A DNA stretch of 33,888 nucleotides from an uncultured bacterium (GCA_937858895.1 CALLZN010000321.1:1-33888), one strand, 5' to 3'. Shown: positions 17,559-24,614, counted from the first letter of the stretch. Notes: a model not told the origin generated them from the sequence alone. Made by a program: numbers and translations.

Positions 17559-18491
17559 TCATCCGAAGCGAGCATCCGGCGGGAAGTTGTGCCCGCGCAC
17601 GAACTCACCAGCGGTCATGTTGCGGCCGTTCTCGGGCTTGAGGCGCAGGATGCGGTAGATGCCGCGACCAGTACAGACGCGAATCCCCTCTTCGCCGGCG
17701 GTCATCACGCCGCCCGGCATGCCGAGCCCGAAGAAGTCCTCTTCGAGGCGGCCCTCGAGCAGGATGAGCTTGCGCGGCCCGAAGCGCGTGCGCGCCCCCG
17801 GCTTCGGCGTGAAAGCCCGCACGAGGCGGTCGATCTCGACGGCTTCTTTTTCCCAGTCGATGAAGCCTTGCTCCTTCTCGAGTTTGGGCGCGCGCGACGC
17901 CTTCGCGTCGTCCTGTGCGACGAAGTCGATGTCGCCGGCCTCGACCTTCTCGAGAGCCTGGACCAAGGCATCACCCGCGAGTTTGGAAAGGCGGTTGTAG
18001 AGCTCGCCTGCGTGTTCGTGTTTGCCGATCTTGGTCTCTACGCGGTGCAGGATCGGGCCCGTGTCGAGCTTGAGGGCGATCTTCTGCACGGTGACGCCGG
18101 TCAGCTCTTCGCCGGCCAGGACCGCGTGTGCGATCGGCGACGCGCCCCGGAACTTGGGCAGCAGCGACCCGTGAACGTTGAGGCAGAACTGCTTCGGGAT
18201 CTTGAGGAAGGCGTCGTTCAGGATGCGGCCGAAGCTCACCACGAGGATGAGATCCGGCGCGAAGTCGCGCAGCCGCTCGAGGAAGGCGGGCTCGAGGACG
18301 TCCTCTGGCTGCTCACAAGGAATGCCGAGCTCCTCGGCGACGAGGCGTACGCGCTGCGGGTAGATCTTGCGGCCGCGCCCGCGCGGCGCATCGGCCTTGG
18401 TGACGACGAGGTCTGGCGCGCGCTTCGCTGCCACCAGGGCGTGGAGAGTCGGAATCGGAAAGTCGTCCGTGCCTAAGAATACGGTCTTCAC
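17559..18491 (-). CDS. fmt: Methionyl-tRNA formyltransferase
   Basis: The product is 310 residues, the usual length, from a GTG at 18491. That start is chosen because homology begins with MKTVFLGTDDFPIPTLHALV, the family N-terminus; the longer ATG frame adds unrelated residues. The formyl-transfer site is complete: N105 and H107 in LNVHGSLLPKFRGASPI, and D143 in KLDTGPIL. The C-terminal OB-like domain follows (PKPGARTRF to the end) and binds the tRNA. It formylates initiator Met-tRNA using 10-formyl-tetrahydrofolate. It opens the operon with rsmB, the membrane/coiled-coil protein and the ThyX-like protein. No def gene is adjacent, although def often accompanies fmt. Confidence 0.95.
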   Translation of the reverse strand: MKTVFLGTDDFPIPTLHALVAAKRAPDLVVTKADAPRGRGRKIYPQRVRLVAEELGIPCEQPEDVLEPAFLERLRDFAPDLILVVSFGRILNDAFLKIPKQFCLNVHGSLLPKFRGASPIAHAVLAGEELTGVTVQKIALKLDTGPILHRVETKIGKHEHAGELYNRLSKLAGDALVQALEKVEAGDIDFVAQDDAKASRAPKLEKEQGFIDWEKEAVEIDRLVRAFTPKPGARTRFGPRKLILLEGRLEEDFFGLGMPGGVMTAGEEGIRVCTGRGIYRILRLKPENGRNMTAGEFVRGHNFPPDARFG

Positions 18492-18741
18492 GTTCGGAGG
18501 TCGGGACTGTTGGGAGCGGTCATTGGCGAAATCGAGCGGCGGAGCATAGCAGGCGAGCGGCACCGATCGGGAACCGAGACCTAGACTTCGTGCCGCGACT
18601 TTTGCTTTGGCTCACGGCGGATGGCTCCGTAGTTTCGTGCTGCTCGTGGCGCGCAGCTTTCGCGAAGGATTGAGCTGGCGTTGCCAGTGGCGCTGTCGCG
18701 AGTTCCAACTCGGCATCAGCGAGGGGAATCACGAGGGGATG

Positions 18742-18747
18742 AGGAGG
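18742..18747 (+). promoter_or_regulatory. Ribosome binding site AGGAGG
   Basis: A perfect Shine-Dalgarno sequence lies 6 bases before the ATG at 18754. It selects this start over the ATG at 18739 and the longer open frame. Confidence 0.85.
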
Positions 18748-18753
18748 AAACAG

Positions 18754-20190
18754 ATGCAACAGTCACGCGTCGCAATCTTGGCGAGCGCCATGAGTTTGCT
18801 GTCGATCGGTGCCGAAGTCGCGGCCCAGGCCCCGAAGTCGACGAAGCCACCCGAAGTGGGCAGCCAAGAGAAGCTCGAAGACAAGGTCGACCGCCTCGAG
18901 CGCGAGCTGCAAGAGCTGCGCTCGGCCACTGAGACGGTTGGTGTCGGCCGCGGCGGGACCAAGACGCCGCGCCTCTTCGACGCCAACTTGCTCGAGTCGG
19001 GTTTGCGCTTTCAGGACGACGTCGCGACGACCGAGTCGGACCGCGTCAAGGTCGGTGGTCGCATCGACTTCGAGTTCTATGACCTGCACGCGAACCGCAA
19101 CGACCTCGGCGCCTATCGTGACGCCAATCAGTTCGGCCTCAACGGCGGCTCGACCGAGTTCCGCGTCCGTCGCCTCGAGCTCGCGCTCGGCCTCGAACTC
19201 ATCGAGGACTTCCGCTTCCAGAGCCGCCTGACCCTCGACCCGGTCGTGCGCGACCAGGACGAGGGCGCCGTCGACATCGACGAGGCCTACCTGCGCTTTG
19301 GCAACTTCTTCCGAAACCTCTTCGGCATCGAGGATGCGTCGCACACCTATGTGCAGGTCGGTAACTTCTTCCGCTGGGAACGCGACTTCCTGAATCGCTG
19401 GAGCGAGTCGTTCTCACTCGCGGGCACGTCGTTCTATCGCGACGAAGTCACCGGCATCCAGATCGGCGGCGACTTCGAGGAAGGGCTCTTCTATCGCATC
19501 GGCTTCGACAATGGCTCGAACCTCGGGTCCCGCGACGCTGGCGTCGGCGCGACGCGCGGCGTGACGGGCGCGGTCGGCAACGCGCCGATACTCCACGACA
19601 ACGAGCAGCTCGGCGACCTGAACAACAACAAGGACTTCTCGCTCGGTCTCGGTTTCAAGGGCGCGTTCGAGGAGCCTGAGCTCGAGTATCGCGCAGCCAT
19701 TTCCTACCGCGAAGGCAAGCTCTCGGCGCCCGAGGTTTCGTTCTTGCGCTTGGTCAGCACGGCCTACGACGGCGGCACCAAGAAGAGTCGCTTGGGCTTC
19801 CTCGCGGGCTTCGATTGGGATCTCGAGTCGCTGCGCTTTGGCGCGGACGCCGAGTTCTGGATCGCGAAGGACGGCAACGGCGATCGCGAAGCTTGGAGCC
19901 TCGCGCCCCACGTCGTGATTCCGCTCGACGGCGTTTACTACCAGAAGCGCCTCTTTTTCACGGGCCTCGGTTTCGGCTATCGCTTGAGTGGTCTGCACAT
20001 CCACGGCGGCTTGCCGAACCAGAGCGCGCTGCAGCGTTCGATCCTCGACGACCGCGTCATGCACACGATCGGGTCGTGGATCGACGTGACGCGCAACGTC
20101 GACCTACGTCTCGAGCTCAACAACATCGAGGCGTCGCGTCGCTCGCGCTCCGAAACCGAATGGCTGATCCAGTGGAGCGTGCGCTTCTGA
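18754..20190 (+). CDS. Outer-membrane porin, phosphate-selective porin O/P (OprP/OprO) type
   Basis: The product is 478 residues. Residues 1-25 are a signal peptide (AILASAMSLLSIGAEVAAQA). Residues about 41-56 form a short coiled coil (KLEDKVDRLERELQELRS), as in many porins of this family, where it trimerises or reaches the peptidoglycan. The rest alternates in the way of a beta barrel: VKVGGRIDFEFYDLHANRND, FRVRRLELALGLELIEDFRF, VQVGNFFRWERDF and a terminal WLIQWSVRF that ends in Phe, the signal for insertion by BamA. These match the porin O/P family, which passes phosphate or other anions across the outer membrane. Substrate choice is not shown by sequence. It starts from the strong ribosome site listed separately and appears monocistronic or paired with the following gene, 42 bp away. 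Confidence 0.87.
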   Translation: MQQSRVAILASAMSLLSIGAEVAAQAPKSTKPPEVGSQEKLEDKVDRLERELQELRSATETVGVGRGGTKTPRLFDANLLESGLRFQDDVATTESDRVKVGGRIDFEFYDLHANRNDLGAYRDANQFGLNGGSTEFRVRRLELALGLELIEDFRFQSRLTLDPVVRDQDEGAVDIDEAYLRFGNFFRNLFGIEDASHTYVQVGNFFRWERDFLNRWSESFSLAGTSFYRDEVTGIQIGGDFEEGLFYRIGFDNGSNLGSRDAGVGATRGVTGAVGNAPILHDNEQLGDLNNNKDFSLGLGFKGAFEEPELEYRAAISYREGKLSAPEVSFLRLVSTAYDGGTKKSRLGFLAGFDWDLESLRFGADAEFWIAKDGNGDREAWSLAPHVVIPLDGVYYQKRLFFTGLGFGYRLSGLHIHGGLPNQSALQRSILDDRVMHTIGSWIDVTRNVDLRLELNNIEASRRSRSETEWLIQWSVRF

Positions 20191-20232
20191 GGAAGCGTCG
20201 CTCGCCGTCGCTGCCCGTGCAGGGACGCTTGC

Positions 20233-21111
20233 ATGGGTGACGCCTCGCTCTTGGATGCCTTCGCGTCGAGCGGGCATGTCGTCGCGGACGCGTCGATCGT
20301 GGAGCGGCGTCGCGAGTTGCGGCTCTTCGGCTGCGACTTCGAACTCTGCTACGTGCCGCAGCGGGGTGCGCGCGGTGGCATCCCCGGAGCTGGGACGGCC
20401 TTCCGCGCGCATCCAGGCTTTCGCATCCGGCGAGAAGAGGCCTTCTGGCGCGGCGATGGCCTCGTCGCGACGCCCAATCGCTTCCCCTTCCTCGGCGCTT
20501 CCTTCCTGCTGTGGAACGAAGGCGGCTGCGCGCGTGAGGTCGACGCAGCCTTTCTTGCGCCCGCCTTCAGCCACGTCGAGGCAGCCGGCGCCTGCCTGCT
20601 TGCGAACACCGTCGGCGCGTCGGCGTCGATTGCCCTAGCCCACGCCCACGTGACGCTGGTGGCGCCGCCTCTGCTGCGCGATGGCGCTTGGCCGGCGACG
20701 TGTGAGCTGGCTCGGCGAGGCGACAGTCTCATCCTCGCGACGATGCCCGGCGCTTCGTGGCCCTTTCTGTCGGTCGAGGTGCGGAGTCCCGACCCGAGAC
20801 GCCGAGCGGCATGGGTCGCGCAGGTTCTCGCCTCGCGCGCTTGTCCGGCGGCCAATCTCCTCGCTGTCGGCGATCGAGCGTTCATCTTGCCGCGGCGCGC
20901 TGAGTGCGGCGGCGCGGCCTTCCCCTTCGCGATCGGCGCGAGCGAACTCAGTGGGCGGTGGATCTTCGCCGACGAGGAGCGCTTCGAAGCAGCGACCGCA
21001 GCGGGACTCGAAGCGTGTCTCGATGCAGCCTGCGTGCGCGTCTGTGAGAATGAAGCCGAAGCCGTCGCCCGCGTTGCAGAGCGCATCGTCGACGAGCATG
21101 CGACTCCCTGA
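20233..21111 (+). CDS. HIT/GalT-superfamily protein resembling VTC2-like GDP-hexose phosphorylases
   Basis: The product is 292 residues from the ATG at 20233, with AGGGA about 8 bases upstream. The segment NTVGASASIALAHAHVTLV (125-143) resembles the active-site loop of VTC2-like phosphorylases (NSLGAxxxxNHLHFQ), with two extra residues before the H-x-H. H137-A-H139 would be the HIT histidines, and H139 the candidate nucleotidylated residue. FPFLGASFLLWNEGG (84-98) matches the preceding strand pair that carries the substrate Asn/Glu. A bacterial member could transfer nucleotides between sugar phosphates and phosphate. The usual Gln after the H-x-H is replaced by Thr/Leu, so activity is doubtful. 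It follows the porin gene on the same strand. The family is assigned by eye only. Confidence 0.75.
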   Translation: MGDASLLDAFASSGHVVADASIVERRRELRLFGCDFELCYVPQRGARGGIPGAGTAFRAHPGFRIRREEAFWRGDGLVATPNRFPFLGASFLLWNEGGCAREVDAAFLAPAFSHVEAAGACLLANTVGASASIALAHAHVTLVAPPLLRDGAWPATCELARRGDSLILATMPGASWPFLSVEVRSPDPRRRAAWVAQVLASRACPAANLLAVGDRAFILPRRAECGGAAFPFAIGASELSGRWIFADEERFEAATAAGLEACLDAACVRVCENEAEAVARVAERIVDEHATP

Positions 21112-21159
21112 TCGAGCTGCGAATTTTGCGCTGCTCGAACCTCTGGGTAGAGGGGGAAT

Positions 21160-21497
21160 CTAGGATGACCCTTTCGTAGTGTCAGCTTGTCTGACGAGCC
21201 CCAAGATGTAGCGCTTTTTTGTCGAAACGGCGCTTGTATCGGAGCTTCGCATCCATATCTTGGGGGCCAGTTGGGCGGTGATCCCAATGGGAGGGGCTTT
21301 GCAGGATGGTTCCCTGCGAGCTCGCACTCAGTTCTTCGGAGCAGAGTGGCCTGTTGGAATCTCCGAGCCATCAACCGTGACCACTTACTTCAGACTTCCA
21401 AGTAAGTACCTTTCCTCATTCCACCTTTCCCCACGGTTGGTGGCTCGAAACGAAACCACGAGGCTGCAGTCGACGGACTGCGGCCTCGTTCTTTTTT
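21160..21497 (+). ncRNA. Candidate structured non-coding RNA, family not identified
   Basis: No credible gene occupies 21112-21602. The plus strand folds into a series of hairpins: GUCAG/CUGAC (21181-21185/21191-21195); CCCCAAGAU/AUCUUGGGG (21199-21207/21257-21265) enclosing AGCGC/GCGCU (21210-21214/21230-21234); UUGGG/CCCAA (21271-21275/21283-21287); GCAGG/CCUGC (21301-21305/21313-21317); CACUC/GAGUG (21325-21329/21344-21348); a 16-bp stem 21364-21379/21432-21447 with a single U-G pair; and inside it an 8-bp hairpin ACUUACUU/AAGUAAGU (21383-21390/21400-21407). It ends in the intrinsic terminator at 21458-21497. I could not match it to 6S, tmRNA, SRP or RNase P RNA. The 5' end is uncertain: a weak TTGCGC-16-TAGAGG pair at 21126-21153 would start it near 21160. 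Confidence 0.6.
21458..21497 (+). terminator. Intrinsic terminator of the structured RNA
   Basis: A 14-bp stem (21458-21471 with 21476-21489, one U-G pair, GACG loop) is followed at once by TCTTTTTT. It is the clearest rho-independent terminator in the window and reads on the plus strand; the minus strand lacks a comparable T run. No plus-strand protein gene lies within 340 bases upstream, which is why it points to an RNA gene. Confidence 0.85.
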
Positions 21498-21540
21498 GTC
21501 GCGGTCTTGCGTGGAAGCGTGCGTGCCCGCGTACGTGCAA

Positions 21541-21576
21541 GCGGGGTGAGCTCCCTTGTCGTGGAGCCCACCCCGC
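21541..21576 (-). terminator. Strong hairpin after the Sm-like gene, probable terminator
   Basis: A 13-bp stem (GCGGGGTGAGCTC with GAGCCCACCCCGC, one wobble) begins 27 bases past the stop of the minus-strand gene. The T tract after it on that strand is short, so it may stop transcription weakly or protect the 3' end. It separates the gene from the convergent RNA. Confidence 0.55.
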
Positions 21577-21602
21577 TTCGAAGTCCGTCGCTTCTCAGCG
21601 AC

Positions 21603-21848
21603 TCAGAACTTGACCGACCGCACGTCGCTCGCGCGGAAGTCGACGCTGATCTCCTCATCGATGTTGATGAGGCGGCCAGTGCCCTTGAACTCGTTGAAGA
21701 TGATCGCACCAGCCAGCATGCGACCGTCCTTGAGTTCGAGATCGACCCAGTCTGCCTGGCGGGCATTCATGAGGAGATCGAAGATCCCGTCACGGTCGAT
21801 GGCATGAACACTACTGTCGTTGGTCGAAAGGATGACCCTCCCGGTCAT
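21603..21848 (-). CDS. Small protein with Sm/LSm-like motifs
   Basis: The product is 81 residues from the ATG at 21848, chosen because AGGAGG lies 4 bases upstream (21853-21858). Residues 35-55 (VDLELKDGRMLAGAIIFNEF) follow the Sm1 pattern LxDGRxLxGxhxxF, and residues 70-79 (DFRASDVRSV) follow Sm2 (hRGxxIxxI) with Ala for Gly. The Sm1 Asn that contacts RNA is not in its usual place (FNEFKG rather than FDxxxN). The first 30 residues, with FDLLMNARQADW, are helical and unlike Hfq. It could be an RNA-binding barrel, or an unrelated small SH3-like barrel. It is convergent to the structured RNA and downstream of the Nudix and rnpB genes, but 228 bases separate it from them, so it probably has its own promoter. 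Confidence 0.82.
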   Translation of the reverse strand: MTGRVILSTNDSSVHAIDRDGIFDLLMNARQADWVDLELKDGRMLAGAIIFNEFKGTGRLINIDEEISVDFRASDVRSVKF

Positions 21849-21852
21849 AGTC

Positions 21853-21858
21853 CCTCCT
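21853..21858 (-). promoter_or_regulatory. Ribosome binding site AGGAGG for the Sm-like gene
   Basis: It lies 4 bases before the ATG at 21848 on the minus strand and decides that start against a longer in-frame ATG at 21944. Confidence 0.75.
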
Positions 21859-22076
21859 GTTTCATTGAACGTGGCCTCTCGGCCGTGCCTTGGAAAAGTC
21901 CGCACGTCTTCGGGACCCTGCTCTCGTGGGCCTTGAGCAGGCATGTCGACGAGAGAGCCGCGAGGAGGGTTGGGGGTCTTGTTCGTGGTCCGGCCGCTCG
22001 TCGATGCGAGTGCGGAATGACCCTCCCCGTGCGGCTTCGGCTCGGTCGGCTGACCGTCGGAAGTCCGGTTTAAAAT

Positions 22077-22736
22077 CTACTCGATCTTCATGATCGAAGC
22101 GGTCCAGTCCGTGGAAGCCAGAACGAAGGCGCTCCAGGACTCGAAGTGGGAAGCAGCATGGCATACGGCGCCGAGATCGACAAGGGGGGTCGTCGTGGCG
22201 CGGAGGCGGTCTTTTTCGCGCACCTCGGGCAGCTTGCTGAGCTGAGCCAGGAGGACGATGCCGACGTGGACAGAACCCACTGCATTCGAATCGTCGTTGA
22301 CGAGGCCGAGCAGCTCGAACGACAGGTCTTCCTCGAGCACGAGTTCTTCGTGAAGTTCACGACGGGCCGCCCTGAAAACGAGGCTGTCCTGCACCCCTTG
22401 CGGCACGCGGTCGCCCGGCTCGATGTGCCCGCCGAGGCCGACCGAGAGCATGCCGTGTAAGCGCGCCTCGCCGCCGCGCCGGAGGCGTTCGACCGTGAAG
22501 AGGCCGGTCGGCGTCAGGAGCAAGCAGTACGGAATGACCTGCTTCCAGGCGGGGTTCTTTTCTGCGGCCGGGCGCTCGACGAAGAAGCCGTCCTGCTCGC
22601 AGCTGTCGATCCAAGTCGCATCGAAGTCGGGTGCGCCGCGAGCCACGAAGCCGTGTGGAGTCCGGCCGTCGACGAAGAGCGTTGCTCGCGGAACGACCCA
22701 GACGAAGTCCATGTCTGGGAGTTGTTGCGTGGTCAT
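22077..22736 (-). CDS. Nudix hydrolase family protein
   Basis: The product is 219 residues from the ATG at 22736. Residues about 97-127 form a Nudix box: SVGLGGHIEPGD, an insertion, then FRAARRELHEELVL. The REL-HEE helix carries the metal-binding glutamates; the final Gly of GX5EX7REUXEEXGU is a Val and the spacing is lengthened, as in some predicted phosphoesterases of this family. Nudix enzymes cleave nucleoside diphosphate linkages. The first 60 residues (VWVVPRATLFVDG) are typical of the longer subgroup with an N-terminal beta extension. It starts about 49 bases past the 3' end of rnpB and on the same strand, so it may be read through from rnpB. The substrate is unknown. Confidence 0.87.
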   Translation of the reverse strand: MTTQQLPDMDFVWVVPRATLFVDGRTPHGFVARGAPDFDATWIDSCEQDGFFVERPAAEKNPAWKQVIPYCLLLTPTGLFTVERLRRGGEARLHGMLSVGLGGHIEPGDRVPQGVQDSLVFRAARRELHEELVLEEDLSFELLGLVNDDSNAVGSVHVGIVLLAQLSKLPEVREKDRLRATTTPLVDLGAVCHAASHFESWSAFVLASTDWTASIMKIE

Positions 22737-22784
22737 GGAGGGCCGAGTTCGGGCCGAGGTAGAGCTGGGTAAGAAAGGTGAAAT

Positions 22785-23152
22785 CGGGAGGAAGCCGTAA
22801 GCCGGGTTCTGGTGCCGAATCGCGAGGATCCGGTGACGATCATTTCTCTGGGACCGACATCGCTGCCGGCCTCGAACGGTCTACCCGAGGACCATGCACG
22901 GGCCGTGCGGATCCTCCTACGTGGCCTTTCTCCGGGTGGGGTTTGCCGTGCCGGGGACGTCTCCGCCCCCGCGGTGAGCTCTTACCTCGCCGTTTCACCC
23001 TTACCGAGGACCTCGCGATGGAGGACGCCGGCGGTCTCTTCTCTGTGGCACTTTCCCTATCCTTGCGGACGGTGGGCGTTACCCACCACCCTGCCCTGAG
23101 GAGCCCGGACTTTCCTCCCGCATGAAGCGAGCGATCGCCCAGCCTCCTCCCG
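22785..23152 (-). ncRNA. rnpB: RNase P RNA, bacterial class A
   Basis: Read on the minus strand, the universal cores are present in order: GGAGGAAAGTCCGGGCTCC (23100-23118), AGGGCAGGGTG, GGTAACGCC, GGGAAAGTGCCACAGAGA, AAGGGTGAAACGGCGAGGTA, GGCAAACCCCACCCGGAG, GGCCACGTAGG, GGGTAGACCG and finally AGAACCCGGCTTA (22798-22810). The 5' CGGGAGGAGGC and 3' GGCTTCCTCCCG pair to close stem P1, which sets ends near 23152 and 22785, about 368 nt. The two pseudoknot strands (AGTCCGGGCTCC region and AACCCGG) can form P4. This is the catalytic RNA that removes tRNA 5' leaders with the RnpA protein. Exact ends are inferred from P1 pairing. Confidence 0.97.
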
Positions 23153-23161
23153 ATGTGGCCG

Positions 23162-23190
23162 AAGATACGGCTTCGGGGCGCGCTTTGCGA
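23162..23190 (-). promoter_or_regulatory. Probable sigma70-type promoter of rnpB
   Basis: On the minus strand, TCGCAA (23190-23185) and TATCTT (23167-23162) are separated by 17 bases. The -10 ends 9 bases before the first P1 base at 23152, as expected for a start there. The -10 matches 4 or 5 of 6 consensus bases and the -35 only 3. Confidence 0.5.
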
Positions 23191-23195
23191 CTCTT

Positions 23196-23239
23196 CGCCG
23201 CCGAGTCGCCGCCGAGTCGCCGCCGAGTCGCCGCCGAGC
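23196..23239 (+). repeat. Four tandem copies of an 11-bp unit upstream of rnpB
   Basis: CGCCGCCGAGT is repeated at 23196, 23207, 23218 and 23229; the last copy ends in C instead of T. It begins 5 bp beyond the rnpB -35 element. It lies outside any gene. Confidence 0.9.
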
Positions 23240-23282
23240 GTCGCCACGTCCGGCTGCGACGGAAGCCCGCGAGCGACGTAGC

Positions 23283-23310
23283 TTGACAGTCGCGCAGCTG
23301 TCCCTAACCT
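23283..23310 (+). promoter_or_regulatory. Possible promoter for the small anchored protein
   Basis: A perfect TTGACA (23283-23288) is followed after 16 bases by TAACCT (23305-23310). The -10 is weak. It would start a leader of about 120 bases before the ATG at 23440. Confidence 0.4.
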
Positions 23311-23335
23311 CATGATTAGAACGTCGAACGCAGGG

Positions 23336-23365
23336 GCCCGCGAAGCCTCAGCCCGCGAAGCCTCG
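23336..23365 (+). repeat. Direct duplication of a 15-bp unit in the leader of the 23440 gene
   Basis: GCCCGCGAAGCCTC occurs at 23336-23349 and 23351-23364, each followed by one base (A, then G). It resembles the 15-bp duplication at 12256-12285 in size and kind. Confidence 0.85.
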
Positions 23366-23439
23366 GATGGACGCATCCTTCCTGCAGCCGGCGTCGATCT
23401 GCACTGCCTACTACACCTCAAAATCAAGGAAGCCTCACG

Positions 23440-23733
23440 ATGCCTGCCCACGCATCGCTGTGCACCGCTCTCGTGATCAGCAGCACTGTCGCCATCATTC
23501 AGGCTGGCGGCCGTTCAACTCTACTTCACCCTCTACCTGCCTCCATGCCTCTGACAACGGTCCTCGAAGCACGAGAAGCAACCGGAGCGCTCGACTCCCG
23601 AGCGCCCCTCGACGGTGCATTCGGCGCGCTCACCGTGCCGGGAACCGAAGCCTTGCCGCTGTTCCTGGCAGGCATTTTCTGCGTCTTCCTCGCCGTGTTG
23701 GCGCGGCGACGCAGCGATCCTCGAAGAGGCTGA
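23440..23733 (+). CDS. Small exported protein with C-terminal membrane anchor
   Basis: The product is 97 residues; AAGGAAG lies about 8 bases before the ATG. Residues 1-22 look like a signal peptide (SLCTALVISSTVAIIQAGG). The middle is short and of low complexity. The C-terminus is a transmembrane helix (LPLFLAGIFCVFLAVL, about 72-87) followed by ARRRSDPRR. This layout, with PGTEALP just before the helix, recalls C-terminal sorting tags such as PEP-CTERM (Pro-Glu-Pro, helix, Arg cluster), but the exact PEP triad is absent. The function is unknown. It precedes the amidotransferase-like gene by 15 bp and probably shares its transcript. Confidence 0.65.
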   Translation: MPAHASLCTALVISSTVAIIQAGGRSTLLHPLPASMPLTTVLEAREATGALDSRAPLDGAFGALTVPGTEALPLFLAGIFCVFLAVLARRRSDPRRG

Positions 23734-23748
23734 TCCATCCCAGCCGGC

Positions 23749-24501
23749 ATGCGGCCCGTCATTGGCGTTTCGATCTCGCTCGAGCGAGGACAGCCGGGCC
23801 GCCCCCTCTTTCCCAACAAGCCGCTCCAATACATCGAAGAGGGGATGGTCGCGGCGTTGCGAAGCGCCGGCTGCACGCCGATCCTCCTGCCGCTCCTCGA
23901 TGATGCGCAGGCAGCAAGTGATCTTGTGGGGATCTGTCACGGCCTCGTCTTTTCGGGCGGTGCGGACATTGCGCCCGAGAGCTATGGCGAGTCCGCGATT
24001 GACCCAGCCTGGTGCGGTGATCGGCGACGCGACCTCTACGAACTCGCGCTCGTCCACGCTGGGATCGAAGCTCGCAAACCGATGCTCGGCATTTGCCGCG
24101 GTTGCCAGCTCTTGTCCGTTGCCCATGGCGGCACGATGTATCAAGACATCGCGACCCAGTGCCCCGCTGCGATCCAACATCGGGATCCGGATGTCTATGA
24201 CCGGCTCGAGCACGACGTCCGAGTCGTCGAGTCGACTCGGCTCGCCGAACTCATCGGTGCAGGTCGGCAGCGCAGCAACTCCGTGCATCACCAAGCAATT
24301 CGCGAGGTCGGTATGGGTTTGCGAGCGAGCGCTCACGCCGTCGACGGTGTGATCGAAGCCATCGAGGCGGAGCGCGCCCATCAGAGCGACGATCCGGGCG
24401 ACTTCATCCTGGGAATCCAGTGGCACCCTGAGTGGATGCAGGGTCCGCGATCGATCCTCGAGGCCTTCGTCGCTGCGGCGCGAGAAAAGTCCCTGAGCTG
24501 A
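23749..24501 (+). CDS. Class I glutamine-amidotransferase-like hydrolase, peptidase C26 / PuuD type
   Basis: The product is 250 residues. The nucleophile elbow is GICRGCQ (114-120) with C116; the triad is completed by H226 and E228 in QWHPEW. FSGGADIAPESYG (68-80) and NSVHHQAI (177-184) are further marks of the peptidase C26 group, which includes gamma-glutamyl-GABA hydrolase PuuD of putrescine breakdown. All catalytic residues are present. The substrate is some gamma-glutamyl compound; the adjacent genes show no putrescine pathway, so PuuD itself is not claimed. It acts in the cytoplasm. No Shine-Dalgarno sequence is visible. Confidence 0.9.
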   Translation: MRPVIGVSISLERGQPGRPLFPNKPLQYIEEGMVAALRSAGCTPILLPLLDDAQAASDLVGICHGLVFSGGADIAPESYGESAIDPAWCGDRRRDLYELALVHAGIEARKPMLGICRGCQLLSVAHGGTMYQDIATQCPAAIQHRDPDVYDRLEHDVRVVESTRLAELIGAGRQRSNSVHHQAIREVGMGLRASAHAVDGVIEAIEAERAHQSDDPGDFILGIQWHPEWMQGPRSILEAFVAAAREKSLS

Positions 24502-24533
24502 GCCGTTTTCGAGGCACGCAGCTGCATTCGATT

Positions 24534-24553
24534 GCGGTCGCGATTGCGACCGC
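24534..24553. repeat. Perfect 8-bp inverted repeat after the C26 hydrolase gene
   Basis: GCGGTCGC (24534-24541) and GCGACCGC (24546-24553) flank a GATT loop. It could form a stable hairpin in the transcript between the two genes. There is no T tract, so it is not a clear terminator. Confidence 0.7.
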
Positions 24554-24614
24554 TGCAACACCAGCGCGCGCAGTCATGCGCGTGCAAGTATCGAATCCAT
24601 CAGGGAGGTTTCCG

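Noticed and set aside
21160..21497. Identification of the RNA as 6S, tmRNA or SRP RNA
   Set aside because: No tmRNA ends or tag frame, no GGAAGGAAGCAGCC-type SRP loop and no single long hairpin with a central bubble as in 6S.
21260..21613. Plus-strand open frame from a TTG in the structured RNA region
   Set aside because: It runs through the strong terminator, has no ribosome site and no recognisable motif.
23196..23239. CRISPR-like array
   Set aside because: The 11-bp units are directly adjacent without spacers; it is a simple tandem repeat.
24534..24553. Rho-independent terminator after the C26 hydrolase
   Set aside because: The hairpin is perfect but no T tract follows on either strand.
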